Positions 1-12,563 of a DNA stretch of 64,000 nt are shown piece by piece. A program made the position numbers and the translations under genes. The notes beneath the pieces were generated by a model. That model did not search any database and had not been told where the DNA came from. It saw only the letters and a program-made list of their open reading frames with translations. The DNA comes from Melieria omissa (Eukaryota > Arthropoda > Insecta > Diptera > Ulidiidae): contig OZ020268.1 in assembly GCA_963971225.1 (NCBI GenBank), positions 49,030,404-49,094,403 on the forward strand, given 5' to 3'. Position 1 is the first letter of the stretch, and the number at the start of each line of letters is the position of its first letter.

Positions 1-620
1 ATAAAATACAATGAATGTTTAATTAGCTAAGGTCATGTCGATCATTGTTGAGCTATACGGTTTGTTGTTGGAAGTAGAGTTGTTTTTCGGGGTCAAAAGT
101 GGGATGGGGAGTGTCTTCGATGTCTGATTTCATTGTTTTGTTTGTATGGTGGAACCAACAAGAATAATAAATCACAAAGATTACTTGACTGATTCCATAG
201 AAACTAGTGAGAGCAGAAAGAATTAGTTGTTGATTTACCTAAGCGTCATAAAGAAATGTTCAAGAGGTTATCAGGGCAAAATTGGGAAACATTTTGAAAT
301 CAGGTGCTCAAAGCGCGAACAATGGTATAATCCAGAATCCACGCTAGACTTATAGGGGTACTAGAACTGGAACTCACCTTAACGAAAGTTTAAACTTTGG
401 GTGGGCTGGCAACGGTCTTTCAGGTGGAGGTCTTCGCTAATTTGAAGGTAACGAAATGGATAATTGAGAAGAAATGGCTCAGGAAACGTATAGGAGTATG
501 TAGTGAAAGTCAGGCTGCACTTAAGGCTCTGGAGAAAGCGTGAGTAACTTTGAAGATAGTGCAAGAATATGAGATGAAGCTAATGTCAGTCGCTAGACAT
601 TAAAAGGTACAACTTATCTG
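1..620. other. Gene-free AT-rich stretch
   Basis: I see no coding exon, RNA gene or recognisable repeat here. A 61-codon open frame on the minus strand (379-564) has no family signature and is best read as chance. Confidence 0.5.
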
Positions 621-624
621 GGAC

Positions 625-1010
625 ATTGTGGGGTTCTTAGTAGCGAAATTGTCGATAAACTGGCTGTGTATCCCGGCGTACATCCCTGGCACTAGCAGGA
701 ATCCTAGGCTGGATCAAATCCTATGTATGTAAACAACTAAATAACATAGGGTGCATTTGTCTAGTCTGGGAAGCTGTAGGAGTGGCAAGTGTTTTGTGTT
801 AAGCACGAACAGAAAAGCAGGGGTATTGTTTCTGAGATTAGGAAGCAAAGATCTTTGCCGGATGGTCGGACTAATCACAGGACGCAATTCATTTGAATCA
901 TTGAGGATCCAACTTGCACATCCTGTCTGGAGGAAAAAGGCAGCAGAGAAAGTTTTTTTCTAGAAGGAGATTGCGCACTTAAGGTTCTTCTGGATTCAGA
1001 TATTATGAGA
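625..1010 (+). pseudogene. Decayed non-LTR retrotransposon, RNase H to C-terminal zinc region
   Basis: Translated with frame changes, the stretch near 632-690 reads GHCGV...SEIVDKLA, the conserved end of the RNase H domain of Jockey/R1-type LINEs. Further on, near 860-890, comes MVGLITGRNS (the usual 'LxGLITGH' region), then a C-x-E-E-rich stretch near 915-965 that matches the terminal zinc-knuckle region. Frameshifts and stops break it throughout, so it is a dead fragment. The matches were made by eye; a TBLASTN search against dipteran LINEs would settle the clade. Confidence 0.6.
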
Positions 1011-1239
1011 ATGCACGAGGTCATTCTCTTACCCTGTGCGATTTCCTAAGATTAATAAATGAGTTCAGAATATTTGTAAAAGGGGACGAGTAGACCCCTT
1101 TCCTTCCCTACTTATCCATTTCTTGTATCCCCCACCGCTCTTTCTTCTATCATTCTTTCCTGAGCCTTAAATACAATGGGCTACCCAGCCTGAGTGCTTG
1201 AGGAATGGACCTCCCATCATCACATCAAAACAGATGACA

Positions 1240-1830
<591 letters not shown>

Positions 1831-2139
1831 ACTTAAAGGCACAACACAACTCAACGGCACATAACACAACATTACTAAAATCATGATCAAAAGTTGTGAG
1901 CCTCTATGGAGTTTTAGATAACGCAGATTCGAGAATGACACATTAAGATCGAAAATGACTACACCCTGACTAATCATATTATATCTTACTTATCTCCCAT
2001 ACTTTAAACATAAGTAAGGATACCTAGCCAGGCATTCAATGCGCTGGTTCCAACTACAAATCGATCTACAATGATGAATCAGAAATATAAAGTTGGCTGC
2101 GGCGTCTTCTGTGATATCCCAGCAGTTGTTGTAGGTTAG
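1831..2139. other. Gene-free spacer
   Basis: This is AT-rich sequence between the microsatellite and a MITE. No exon or repeat structure is recognised. Confidence 0.5.
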
Positions 2140-2667
2140 TTAACCCTTTCCTTCCCGAATTATGAAATAGCCATAGAAACAAATTGGAAGTTGGTTATTT
2201 GAAACGAGAGAACTATTTAAAAGTATTTTGCATCATATTTAAAATGGTTTCGACTTTCCAGTGGGAGGTACGAGGAGGAGGTAGCCATACTACACTAGAC
2301 TACACTGGGCTTTTATGAAGCAAAATTAAAACATATTTTATATGAAAACAAAATGTCCCTTATTTACAAGTTTTTAGAGTTATTTGTTAGAATTTTAGAG
2401 TTATTTGGTGTCCTTTGTTAAACATAGAGCAATATTACATTTTTGCCATTTAATTCTGCTGCCCTCTCGAGCGGGAACCGTTGCACAAATGTTAACAATT
2501 TTCAATGTTCCCATAAAAACAAACTACATATTTTGCTGAAAAAGCTCAGAACAATGTTTCTTTTAAGCGATACAATTCATAGAATGGAAAAAAATCGAAA
2601 ATTATACATCGAAATTCCAAATTTGAATTTGGTAGCCATATGGCTACCATGGGAAGGAAAGGGTTAA
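2140..2667. mobile_element. piggyBac-like MITE with TTAA target duplication
   Basis: Element 2144-2663 (520 bp) is bounded by perfect 13-bp terminal inverted repeats CCCTTTCCTTCCC / GGGAAGGAAAGGG and flanked by TTAA on both sides (2140-2143, 2664-2667). TTAA duplication with CCC-starting termini is the hallmark of the piggyBac superfamily. An internal palindrome (GGTAGCCATATGGCTACC) lies next to the right end. There is no transposase; the 74-codon frame at 2443-2667 runs through the right end and is not a gene. It is probably non-autonomous. Confidence 0.85.
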
Positions 2668-3557
2668 GTTCTTGGCGCAGTCTTTAGATTCTCTTTTAGA
2701 TTCTTCAACCTAAAGAACGTACTTATGCGTCTAACTGTATCGACAGAGGCCTTGCCACACTTTCAAAACAGCAAAAAACCAAACCTTAACATTTCTATGT
2801 TCAACAGTTATCTTTCAATAGCAACAACAGCACTCACCTCTCATGACTTCTGTGCTACACACGTTTCAAATGTCAACATTTACCAAAACTACCTAAGATT
2901 AATTGGCTTATTGGCAGTTTTTGATGTTCACACATTATATACGCGCCGCGGAGTAGGTCGCCGCATACGAAACTGTCATTCGATAGGATACAACAAAAGA
3001 CAAACTTTACAAATGCGGCGGCAACAATGACAATTGACTACATGGCAAATTTGTAGCGTATAGGAAAGACTCGACTAGTGGCTACTGTATAATGAATTGC
3101 GCCCAAACCAATAGAAAACATAATAAATTAATGACTTATTAAAAAATTAAGATATGAAAATGATAAAAACAAATTTGAACTTAAGGAGATTTGTACAGTT
3201 GGACTCTTATTCCATGCAGCATTCATTGCGGTAATTTGTTAATTTGCCTATGTCAGACGCAGCTGTTCAAACAGCTGTTAGCTGTCAGTAAATGTCAATA
3301 ATACTTAAGTGAAATTATTGCGCTGCATTGTTAATTGCGTCAAAGTCATATGGTGGATATCTGCAGAGGTCACATGGTGACCGTTAAGTTATTAATGCGG
3401 CAACATTGACATAAGTTTGCTTGACTAGTATCAGTCTCTCTATTTGTCTATCTAATTGATATCTGCTTTAATTTGTGGGCTTATTAAATATAACAATTAA
3501 TTACTTTACATTACATTACATTTATTCGTTTACTTTTCGCTTAATGATGGGATTTTC
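2668..3557. other. Gene-free AT-rich stretch
   Basis: No coding exon is supported. The 101-codon frame at 2725-3030 lacks any domain and has no splice or codon support. Short CAGCTGTT/CTGTCA motifs around 3260-3290 are palindromic but isolated. Confidence 0.45.
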
Positions 3558-3604
3558 TTTTCACATTCCAACTATATTCATTAACATTCTTGTTTTCTAC
3601 TGCT

Positions 3605-4006
3605 CATTAACGCTTTTCAAACAACAATTCGTTCATCATTTGGCAACGTTTTTTGCTGTTGTTTTCTACTACCTTCCCAGGTTTCTTTCCAAGTTCCTAT
3701 ATTCAATCTTCATCAAGAGTCTTGTTTCCTACTACCTTCCCAATTTTTTTTTAAGTTCAGCCCTCTTCATCAAATGATTGTTTTCTATTACCTTCCTATG
3801 TTTCTTCTCAAGTTTCGGCCATATTAAGTCTTCATGAAAAATCTTGTTTTCTACTACCTACCTTCCTAGGTATCTTTTCAAGTTTCTGCTTTATTCATTC
3901 CCCATCAAAAATCTCCTTATTCACTAACTTCTTATCATTGTTGCCAAATCATTAACGCTTTTCAAACAACAATTCGTTCATCATTTGGCAATGTTTGTTG
4001 CTGTTC
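3605..4006 (+). repeat. Minisatellite and duplicated 56-bp block
   Basis: A block of about 56 bp beginning CATTAACGCTTTTCAAACAA occurs at 3605-3661 and again at 3950-4006. Between them a unit of about 60-75 bp with the core TTTTCTACTACCTTCC recurs about four times (3658-3935). The arrangement suggests a tandem array whose outer copies were duplicated. Confidence 0.75.
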
Positions 4007-4279
4007 AGGTTTCAAGTTCAACATCGCAACATATCTCAACAATTTCAAGATATTCAAATTCGAAAAAATACACCAGAAATCAGTCGCATGCTGTCACAGC
4101 GCGGAAGTAGACGTGAAGTTCAAGTGTTGCCCAATCAAAGCAATCAATAAAGTTGGCGGTTTTTATTGAGTTAAACAATGTTTGGAGCATGAAATTCAGG
4201 TTTAGTGTGAAAGTGAGTTTGTGATTAACAAAAAAATATGCATTTTTAATAAGATTACCAAAAAGTTACTATGCGGAAA

Positions 4280-4790
4280 TTCAAATTTAAATGTAAAAAA
4301 ATGAGTTGGAAAACTCCGCCAGAGGAGGGAAAGTGTTAAATTGAAAAAAAAACTAATCTTTTTCAGATGAAAGGATAAATTAAATTAAAAATGAAATAAA
4401 TTGAAAATGTTTAATTGTAAAAAAAACAAATCTGTTTCAGGTAAAAACTACAAGTGAAATTAATTGAAAATGTTTAATTGTAACAATAAAACAAATATGT
4501 TTCAGATGAAAAGAAGAAATTAAATTCATTGAAAATATTTAAACTGCGAACATTAGAATTCAACTTTCAACTGAAAACTTTTTAAGATGAAATTCAGATG
4601 ACAAGTATAAATTAAATTAATTGAAAATAATTAAACTACGAAATTTCGAATTGAACTTTCAACTAAAAACTTTTTATGATGAAATTCATATGAAAATTAT
4701 AAATTAAATTCATTTAACATAATGAAACTACGAACTTTCGAATTCATCTAAAAACTTTTTAAGATTTAATATAAGCAACTAATTCTGAAC
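4280..4790 (+). repeat. Degenerate tandem repeat, 70-110 bp unit
   Basis: Units built on ATTGAAAAT...TTTAA...CAGATGAAA...AAATTAAATT repeat about six times with indels. There is no coding content. Confidence 0.7.
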
Positions 4791-5105
4791 TGAATTCTGT
4801 TACTGAATATGGTTGCACAGTGTATTACGAAATCTTTTGCGGCCATTTACCATTCATGCCACGTAATAAAGACTCTTCTTACAATCTGTTCATTTTTGTT
4901 GTGAAAATATTCAAGTCAGTCTTTTTTTATATCAACAAATAGTGTCAAATCAATAGTAAACATTGAACGTGTTAAAATATTTAGTCAACTAAGGCGTAGA
5001 CTACATGAAAGCGTCGTCTAGAGTGCACACAAAAAAAAATTGATGTCAAGTATGGAGTTTCGAGTTGCCAGGTGTAGTTGAGTGGGTGTGTCTGATGCTG
5101 AAGTG

Positions 5106-5188
5106 CTAAACAAATGTCAACAGTGCTGACATTTCTTGTCAAAGATAAACAAATGTCAATAGCGCTGACATTTCTTGTCAAAGATAAA
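5106..5188 (+). repeat. Tandem duplication of a 40-bp unit
   Basis: Two adjacent near-identical copies carry AAATGTCAA and the core CTGACATTTCTTGTCAAAGA (5108-5148 and 5149-5188). The 66-codon minus-strand frame over it translates the duplication. Confidence 0.85.
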
Positions 5189-5404
5189 AATCAAGTAGCA
5201 AAGGATGGTTCAAAATAAATTTGAAAATTGTATGAAAAAAATATTAAAGTTTTGGCAAATAAAAAGTTGTTTAAAACAAATAAAAAACTGGTTAAAAAAT
5301 GTTTTTTTGAGCTTCAAGTGGCCAGAAATGGTTGGATAGTTTGGTGTGAATGAAATAAATATAAATATATACAAACAAATATACATTAGAACAAATGACT
5401 TCGA

Positions 5405-5580
5405 TAACCCAGCGGACAGCGTGCTAGCTTCTCAAAGCTGAGGCCCTAGGTCCGAATCCTAGCTCGAGCGTTTACTTCTATGGCTATCCACATGAAGCAA
5501 ATGAAAATGACAAGAATCACACAAGTGAAGTCCTTTCTTCTACAAGGTTGGGTTAAGTGAGGTTAGAATGGCTGTCTCTT
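5405..5580 (+). mobile_element. tRNA-derived SINE copy (head and body)
   Basis: The head has a pol III A-box-like stretch (TAACCCAGCGGA, near 5406) and a T-arm-like hairpin, CTAGG-TCCGAAT-CCTAG (near 5446-5462), that doubles as a B box. The adjoining body (TTTACTTCTATGGCTATCCA onwards) matches, in reverse complement, the sequence at about 62210-62300, which also ends in a T-arm-like hairpin. Other tRNA arms do not fold convincingly, so this is not a functional tRNA. Confidence 0.7.
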
Positions 5581-5704
5581 TATGATACACAGTTAGACTT
5601 ATACAGACCGCTGTGATACCAGAAGTCAATCCGTTTGAAGTGTGTACACCACACTTTGTATTATAAAACACATTCTAAACGGAAGGAGAGAGGAGATTCA
5701 TACT

Positions 5705-5795
5705 TTAACCCTTTCAGTCACAATGCCCAATATATTGGACTACAGCCCATACAATTCGTACAGAACGGGTTTCTTTTCATGACGGAAAGGTTTAA
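5705..5795. mobile_element. Possible 83-bp piggyBac-like micro-MITE
   Basis: TTAACCCTTTCAGTCA at 5705 faces an imperfect inverted copy TGACGGAAAGGTTTAA ending at 5795, so TTAA brackets both ends. Mismatches and the very short length make chance possible. Confidence 0.35.
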
Positions 5796-5985
5796 TGCCG
5801 AATTCGCATGGCGATTGGCACTTTTTTCCTTTCAAACTTGAAGATTTTCCCCATTGCCCTCAAAGAGCGCAGTGGTAAGTTTCTTTTAATTCTCAGCTAC
5901 TTCTTGTGGATAGCGAATGAAGTAGACGAGAGTTTAACTGGCCTGAACAAGAAATCGAAATCGAACCCAGAGCTTCTATAGTGAT
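5780..5985 (-). mobile_element. SINE copy, same family, degenerate
   Basis: Read on the minus strand it begins with a degenerate T-arm (GGTTCGATTTC, near 5960) followed by the body motifs seen at 62130-62345, including the GGCAATGGG-type stretch near 5850-5865. It is more diverged than the copy at 62 kb and its head is eroded. Confidence 0.55.
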
Positions 5986-6745
5986 AAAAAAAATTTCTCA
6001 AAAATAGCCATAATTTTTTCTACTAGTTTATAGTTAATTTATTTTCATTTTTGTATTTTGTAATAATATTTTTTTTTATTTCATTTTACATTTATTTTTT
6101 TTATTTTGTAATATTTTTTTATATTTTTTTTAGCACTTTAACACTGAACGTTTAATAACAGCCAGCAAAATGCATCTAAAATGCCTCAACCGACAATCAA
6201 CCAACAAATGCAATAAAAAATATTAAAATTGTAATAACGGCAAGCGAGGCTGCACAAACTTGAACTTGAAGAAAACATTGCTTCAAAATTATAAAAAATT
6301 ATTGTTTAACACTGGTATTGAAATTTGCCGCAAGCAGACGAAACACTTTGGGCGCGCTTTAGCGGCTTTTGAACGCCGAACAGCTGTTTAACACTTATTT
6401 TGTATTTGTTGTTGTTGCTTGTTTATTGTCTTTGTGCATTGATCTCTTTGGTTTGATCGGTTTTGGGCTGTGGCCGCAAATCCACTGTCCATGAATCTGT
6501 CCAATGACCGCGCGGCTGCGCACATTGTGGCCGCATTTCGGGCCGTTCGCGTATTTGTTCATTTATTTCGGTATTTGCATTTGACGAGTTGTTTCTGATT
6601 TTTTTTTGTGTTTTGTTATGCCGCGTGTTACAGTAAAAGTTGGACGCTGCGTGGGTTGTCGATTGGCCTCTATTCTTCGTAACAATTGTTTTTGCTTTAT
6701 TTTTTTTTATTACTTAGTTTTTTATTATTTATGTTTTTGCATTTT
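5986..6745. other. Gene-free AT-rich stretch
   Basis: T-rich and low in complexity. A more GC-rich patch (6340-6560) has GTT repeats and no open frame of note. No gene is seen. Confidence 0.45.
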
Positions 6746-8010
6746 TTCTTTAATTTTTGCAAATTAATCGCATATAAAAATATGTTTTATTTCAACAATA
6801 ATAGTTTTACATACAAAATATGTTTTATTTAAAAAATAATACTTTTTGTATTATTTATATTATATATATTTTTTTAAAATTTAATTTTTGCAAAATTTTT
6901 TTGCATTCAAAAATATGTTTATTTAAATAGTAAAATTGTTGTGTATTATTTATTTTTTAGTTTTTGCAAATTAATTGCATACGAAAATATGTTTTCTTTA
7001 CATAATAATATTCTTTTGTATTATTTATTTTTTAAATTTTTGCTAATTTAAATCATACAAAACTATGTTTTATTTAAAAAATAATTGTTTTTTTTTTGGT
7101 ATAATTTATTTGCTTAATTTTTGGTGTTTGCCAATAAGTTTCATACAAAAATAGCAGGTGTACAACTTTGCTTCCGCCGTTTTCCGATAGGTGGCTGTAC
7201 CGGCTGAGGCTGGTTGAAATACATAGATGGTAATGCCTTTAAAGTGAGTGTGGACAGTGCCTAACGAATTGTCATCGCCGTTTCAGTGACAGTTGTTCTT
7301 GTTTTCGTATTATTCACGCTCGAAAATGTCCGTTTATGTGCCCAATTCTCGCCATTTGCGGGAAGTTTTACTTTTCTGTTACAATTCGAAAAAAAATGCA
7401 GCTGAAGCCCATCGAATGCTCTCAGAAACTTACGGTGATGCTGCTCTGAGTGAAAGAACGTGTCGGGAGTGGTTTCAACGTTTTAAAAATGGTGATTTCG
7501 ACATGACAAAGTCATCCTCCAACACGACAATGCTCGGCCTCACGTCGCAAAAGTGGTCAAAAAGTACCTGGAAACGCTGAAATGGGAAGTCTTGCCCCAC
7601 CCGCCGTATTCCCCAGATGTCGCCCCTTCTGACTTCCACCTATTCCGTTCGATGGCACACGGCCTGGCAGATCAACATTTTCAATCCTTCGAAGAATTGG
7701 AAAAATGGATTGCTTCATGGATAGCGTCAAAAGAGGACTCCTTTTTTCGAGCCGGGATCCGAAAATTGCCGGAAAGATGGGAGAAAGTTGTCGCTAGCGA
7801 CGGATAATACTTTGAATAATACATCTGTAAGCACTTTTTCGCAATAAAGCTTTTAATTTTGGAAAAAAACGGCGGAAGCAAAGTTGTACACCTGATATGT
7901 TTATTCAAATAATAATATTTTTTTGCATATTTTATTTTTTAACTGTTGCAAATTAATTGCATGCAAAACTATGTTTTATTTAAATAATAACATCTTTTTT
8001 ATTACCCACA
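6746..8010 (+). repeat. AT-rich minisatellite, 70-100 bp unit, interrupted by mariner
   Basis: The unit contains GCAAATTAAT(T/C)GCATA, AAAATATGTTTTATTTAAA and TATTATTTATTTTTTA. Copies occur at about 6750-7150 and resume at 7898-8010 right after the mariner copy, so the transposon jumped into an existing array. Confidence 0.85.
7154..7895 (+). mobile_element. Internally deleted mariner element, copy 1
   Basis: 742 bp with terminal inverted repeats CAGGTGTACAACTTTGCTTC..., flanked by TA (7152-7153, 7896-7897). The first base differs from the other ends. The transposase is in two pieces. The N-terminal helix-turn-helix part is 7326 to about 7500 (MSVYVPNSRHLREV...). The C-terminal part is about 7502-7804 in another frame, and keeps HDNARPH and YSPDVAPSD of the mariner D,D34D catalytic core. 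The middle of the gene, with the first catalytic aspartate, is deleted. A premature stop precedes the last residues. It cannot make transposase and could only be moved in trans. Confidence 0.93.
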
Positions 8011-9580
8011 ATGAAATGCTTTAGAAATACTTTTTTACGCTCATTAAACATCACAAAAATCGCTTCGCTTGCGCAGCACTAAATTGGCCATAAATTTTAA
8101 TTATTGCAAAATTGTTGTTGCTAAAAGTTTTGGCCAAAATAAGAGATAATAATTCATCCGGTCAGCGGCCCACTGTGTGGCCAAAAGCTCAAAACAACAC
8201 ATTCAACACAAGTGTACAATGACAGCGCCCACTGTGCCACTGGCGATTCGTTGGATCAGTTTGACCTTGAAGTTGAATTTGCCACCGTAACATAAGACGC
8301 CATTTCAGGCCGGTTTTTTGCCAACTAAAAAATTTGCTTTTACTTAGCGGTTTGAGTTATTACTTTAAAGCATGCAAATTCAGTGTAATTATGCGACAAT
8401 GCACGCCATGACAAACGCAGTGTTGCATTACTTGGTGTAATAATTTGACACTGCCCATACAACTCAAATCTATGAACCTACGCTAAGACGTGATTTGGTA
8501 TTTTGGTATTTTTTAATTTCTTGGAGATTAAAATTTAACGGAGTAAACCAAGGGTTAAGGATATGGGAAGACTAAAAACAAAAAACATGAACCAATGTAA
8601 AAAACTCATTGCACATAAGTAAAAAAAGTTTTTATAAATCACCTCAAAATTAGACACAACTTTTTATCTTTTCTTTTCTTTTTGTCACAAGCCTTGAGAA
8701 CTGTCATTACAAAAACTATATCAGCAATTTAAGGCTTTTATCTTTGAAAACACAAACATTTTTTGCTTTAACTTCTTAACTTAAAGAAACCTGTTGTCAT
8801 TAATGGCGAAAATTCAGTTTCAATTAACTGACAATAAATGTCCAAGAAACAACTTCAAAGACAGTCATCAACCAACTCATGACAGTTAAATTTTTTTTAT
8901 TTAAAACCAAAAAAGTCCTAATCGTTCACTGTCTTAAACACAAAGACCATAAATCACATACAAGTTGGTTTAATTCAAATTTGTAAGTACATGAAAAAAG
9001 TAGCTGTTTTTACAAGAATTTACAGTTTATCAGTTGTTTTCGGTCATTAAAATCAAGAAACGCACAAAAAGCGTAATGACCATTGTTGACCTTCACCTTT
9101 CCGGTGCAACACTTACAGGCAGTCGTTCATTGTTCGACAATCGTCGCCGGTTCGTAGTCACACGTCAACTCGCCAATCTGACATCGCTGACAATCAGTGT
9201 AATTGTGCCAACATTGTTAGCGTTGGAGTGTGCTGGATGTGAGGCAACATCGGCACTAAATATGAAAAACCAAAATAAAGACAAACATAAAAAATGACAA
9301 CAAAAATTAAAGAATAATCGTACTCGCATTGAAGAAGTTGACCTACAAAAGTCAGCCAACGGATGCGTAACCATAAACTAATTGTTGGATTTTTTGTGAT
9401 GCTTGTTTTATAACAATAAATGTGCTCAGTGCGAGGGGTTGTGGGGTCAAAGTTGCCAGATGGATTTTTTTTTTCAGAAATAGTGTGATAATTGCGAGTT
9501 TTGGGGTGAGAAATGCAATTTTCAAGGATTAATTTTTGTCATCAAAGATTTTTGTCTGTTGAAAGTTGTTGTTAAAAAAA
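8011..9580. other. Gene-free AT-rich stretch
   Basis: No coding exon is supported. The overlapping frames at 9034-9297 (+) and 9165-9374 (-) shadow one another and have no family signature. Confidence 0.45.
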
Positions 9581-9584
9581 GTTT

Positions 9585-10025
9585 GTTGTCAGTGTTGCCA
9601 CATATACATATTTTCTACCCAAAGTAATATAAAAATGGAATATTTTGAATGTTTGAATAATAAATATTTTGTTTTATTAAAGGCTGTTGTGCTTTAAAAA
9701 AGTGAATCACCAGTGTTGCCACATAAAAAAAGTACTACGAAAATTCCATATTTTGAACATTTGCATATTAAAAAATTGTATTATATTAAAAACGGTTATT
9801 CACAAGAAAGTTCATTGCAAGTGTTGCCACTTATTTTTCCCAAAAAATATTACAAAAATTAATATTTTGAAGATTTGCATATTGAAAATTTTGTGTTATT
9901 GAAAACCGTAGTTCATAAAAAAGTTCATTGCCAGTGTTGCCACATGGTTATCTCTAAGATAGTACATAAATTGAATATTTTGCAGATTTGCATAGTTCCT
10001 TCCTAGTGTTCCCACATATTTTTGT
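9585..10025 (+). repeat. Tandem repeat, 110-bp unit starting AGTGTTGCCAC
   Basis: About five units, each opening with (C)AGTGTTGCCACA (9588, 9708, 9819, 9932 and a decayed one near 10007), then an A-rich run, then AATATTTTGAA-TTTGCATA and a TTGTGTTATT core. The opening motif resembles the terminal inverted repeat of the hAT element at 59018. Confidence 0.85.
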
Positions 10026-10129
10026 TTTCAAAATAGTACAAAAATGTAAACATTTGTAAGATAAAAAAAACTCATTTTTGGAGTTATTACTTTTAATAAA
10101 TTATAAATTACAACAATGAATACGTATAG

Positions 10130-10890
10130 TTAGTGATGGAAAATATTCATATTTTTCAGAACCGAATACAGCAATACTAATTCTTTTCAAAATCGAATAC
10201 GGCAGTATCGATAATTTCGGAAAACGAGTACTGCATATCGATACTATTGCGCCGGTACTCAAAATAAAACACTGCCATATTGGCTTCTTTTTCGAAACGA
10301 TTACTGCAGTATTGAGACTTTGTTGAATACTGGAGTATTGACAACCAAATACTGAAGTGTGTTGATAAAAAAATTCCATCTCTACACTTTTAAGAACCAA
10401 CAGCTGAAGTATCGGCGCATTTGAAAATCGAACACGATGGATCGATCAGTATGTTTTAGAACCAATTACTTAAAAATCGGCACTTCTCAGACCAATTGCT
10501 TAAGTATCGATACTTTTCAGAAGCGATTACTACAACGTTGATACTTTTAAAAACTAAAAACTGTCATATCGATACCTTTTACAACCGATTACTACAGTAT
10601 CGATAGTTGTTAGAACCGAATACTGCAATATTAAAACTTATAGGAAGTGAATACTCGCGTATTGACAACATTAAAAGCTTAAACCTGAGGTTCAAATACT
10701 TATAATAACCAAAAACTGCCATTCTGATACTTTTCATAACTAACTACTGCCGTATTGATACCTTTTAGAACCGATTACTGCAGTATCGATACTTTTCAGA
10801 TCTAATACTGCTGTATTGAAACTCTTGTGAACCGAAAACTTTTAGTTTGGTACTTTTCAAAACTGATTGCGGTTGCAAACACAATTTTTA
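10130..10890. repeat. TACTGCAGTA/TATCGATA repeat array
   Basis: An irregular array of units about 35-45 bp long: an AACCGA/TTACTGCAGTA palindromic core, then TATCGATAC, then TTTTCAGA. Some 18-20 units vary around self-complementary cores (CTGCAG, ATCGAT). No coding content. Confidence 0.85.
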
Positions 10891-11039
10891 AGTATCAGGT
10901 ATTTTTTTTTGTTTTTTAAATAAAAAAGCTGTCTTTCAACTGGTAAATCATTTCAGTTAAAATATTTGAAATTAAATCTGGCAGAGGTTTTTTGTTGTAG
11001 TTCAGAAAGAACTGATTGTATTTTTAGAACATTTGTGAC

Positions 11040-11375
11040 CAAAACTTTGCTGCTACTTTCGGTCCAGCTTCCATGGGTTTTTACTTCTGTGAGACACAGA
11101 TCGGATATACCAATCAATACTAAGTACTTTCGGATACGAGTACAGATATAAACGCCATATTGAGTTATTTTTATACTGAGTACAGATAGATAACAGTTTT
11201 TTGACAATGAGTACTTTTCGATACCAAGACCAAGTATTGATTCGGTGCAGGGTATTTTCCGATTCGATTTCGATGTTCAAATAACGATTCTATACTGAGT
11301 TTTTTTCAACACTGAGTACAAGAACCGATACAACTTAAGTGCGTTTGGATACTGAGTACAGGTATCGATATGGAC
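11040..11375. repeat. TACTGAGTAC repeat array, copy 1
   Basis: Repeated GATACTGAGTACAG...TATCGAT and ACTGAGTAC(T/A)TTT units. The same family is found at about 31225-32070 and is related to the adjacent TACTGCAGTA array. Confidence 0.8.
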
Positions 11376-12100
11376 AAGTAAAAAAAGTTTTTCGTATGGC
11401 AAAAACCACAATAATGATCAAATTAGTTAACAGTGTCAAATTGAATCAAAACAAAAAATTTAAATTTTTTCTTGAAAGCACTTACTTTTCATATTCACTG
11501 CGTTTGCTTAATGTCTATAAATCGAACTGATTTTATAGTCTGCATAAATATTGCATGGTTTGAGTCCATCAAATTGTAAAAGACTGCATTAAATACAAAT
11601 TTCTGTGCACCAAGTGGCCAACACTCTCAAATAGGAAAAATATTTACTTAGGTCAGCATGTCAACAATTAAGCGTGAAATGGTCAATAACAACTTTTATC
11701 GATTCATACAGCGACTGATTATTTATGGCCACTTACTTTTAACCCAATGCAGCAACATTGAGTCTTCACTGACACGTTTGGTGGCGAAGCGTGTCATAAT
11801 TGATTTTTTACGACTAATAGCGCATTAGTTAATGAGTCGTTAACCGATTTGATGCTCAATTTAAAATAATTGTAGACACCTTAGACTTTAGTGATTACTG
11901 AACTATAGGAAATTATGAGGAATCTTCAAATCAGCAGCGGACAAATAGTATTAAACAGTAAAAATGGTTATACAGTTTTTTTTATATCAAAAGCTAAACA
12001 TTGTGGATCAAACTGAGTTATTTCTTGGTCTTTAAAATCTACACATTTATTAAAAAATTATTGCATATTTAATTAAAAGCGACTTGAGAGAGTTTAAGAG
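11376..12100. other. Gene-free stretch
   Basis: AT-rich sequence without a supported exon or repeat. Confidence 0.45.
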
Positions 12101-12310
12101 ACTCAAAACTTGGATTATTAGAACTGACAGGAAAGAAAGAGTTTGAGATATTTGGGTTAGTTAGAACTGACAGGAAAGAAAGGAATTGGAGGATAGTACG
12201 TGATCCTGCTTCACATGGCATTTATACCCACAATCTCTGCAATGTGGATTAGTGCACTGAAAGAAGTCTTTGGAAGCCGCCACAGCCTCAGAAGATTTGC
12301 TTTAACCTTC
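12100..12310 (+). pseudogene. Small duplication and possible LINE C-terminal remnant
   Basis: A unit with GAACTGACAGGAAAGAAAG occurs twice (about 12120 and 12164). Downstream (12210-12300) one frame reads WHLYPQSLQCGLVH...EAATASEDLL. This resembles the LINE stretch 'LTGHL...GL...C..C...ET..HLL' but is heavily decayed, so the assignment is tentative. Confidence 0.35.
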
Positions 12311-12563
12311 CTTTTAACTATGAGACCAACAAAAAACGTTCCTATTTATATTTCTATAGAGATGAGACACTGAAATAAGAATTACTGTATGAATTTTGAA
12401 GACACAGTTTGTGTTTTTTTTTACTTTATTTACTACAACAGAATTCAGTTCCTCAACCAAATTCAGATCTTTTGAACATCTTGAAAAATCTAACCAAAAG
12501 GCAAAACTATACATATTTATTCGATAAGAAAGTTTGGTCTGTGTTAGGTGTTTGGAAGCCGCC

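Noticed and set aside
5405..5475. Functional tRNA gene
   Set aside because: Only the T-arm folds well; acceptor, D and anticodon arms do not pair, and the sequence repeats elsewhere with a common body, as in a SINE.
7293..7807. Functional mariner transposase gene
   Set aside because: The two parts are in different frames, the centre with the first catalytic Asp is deleted, and the C-terminus has an early stop.
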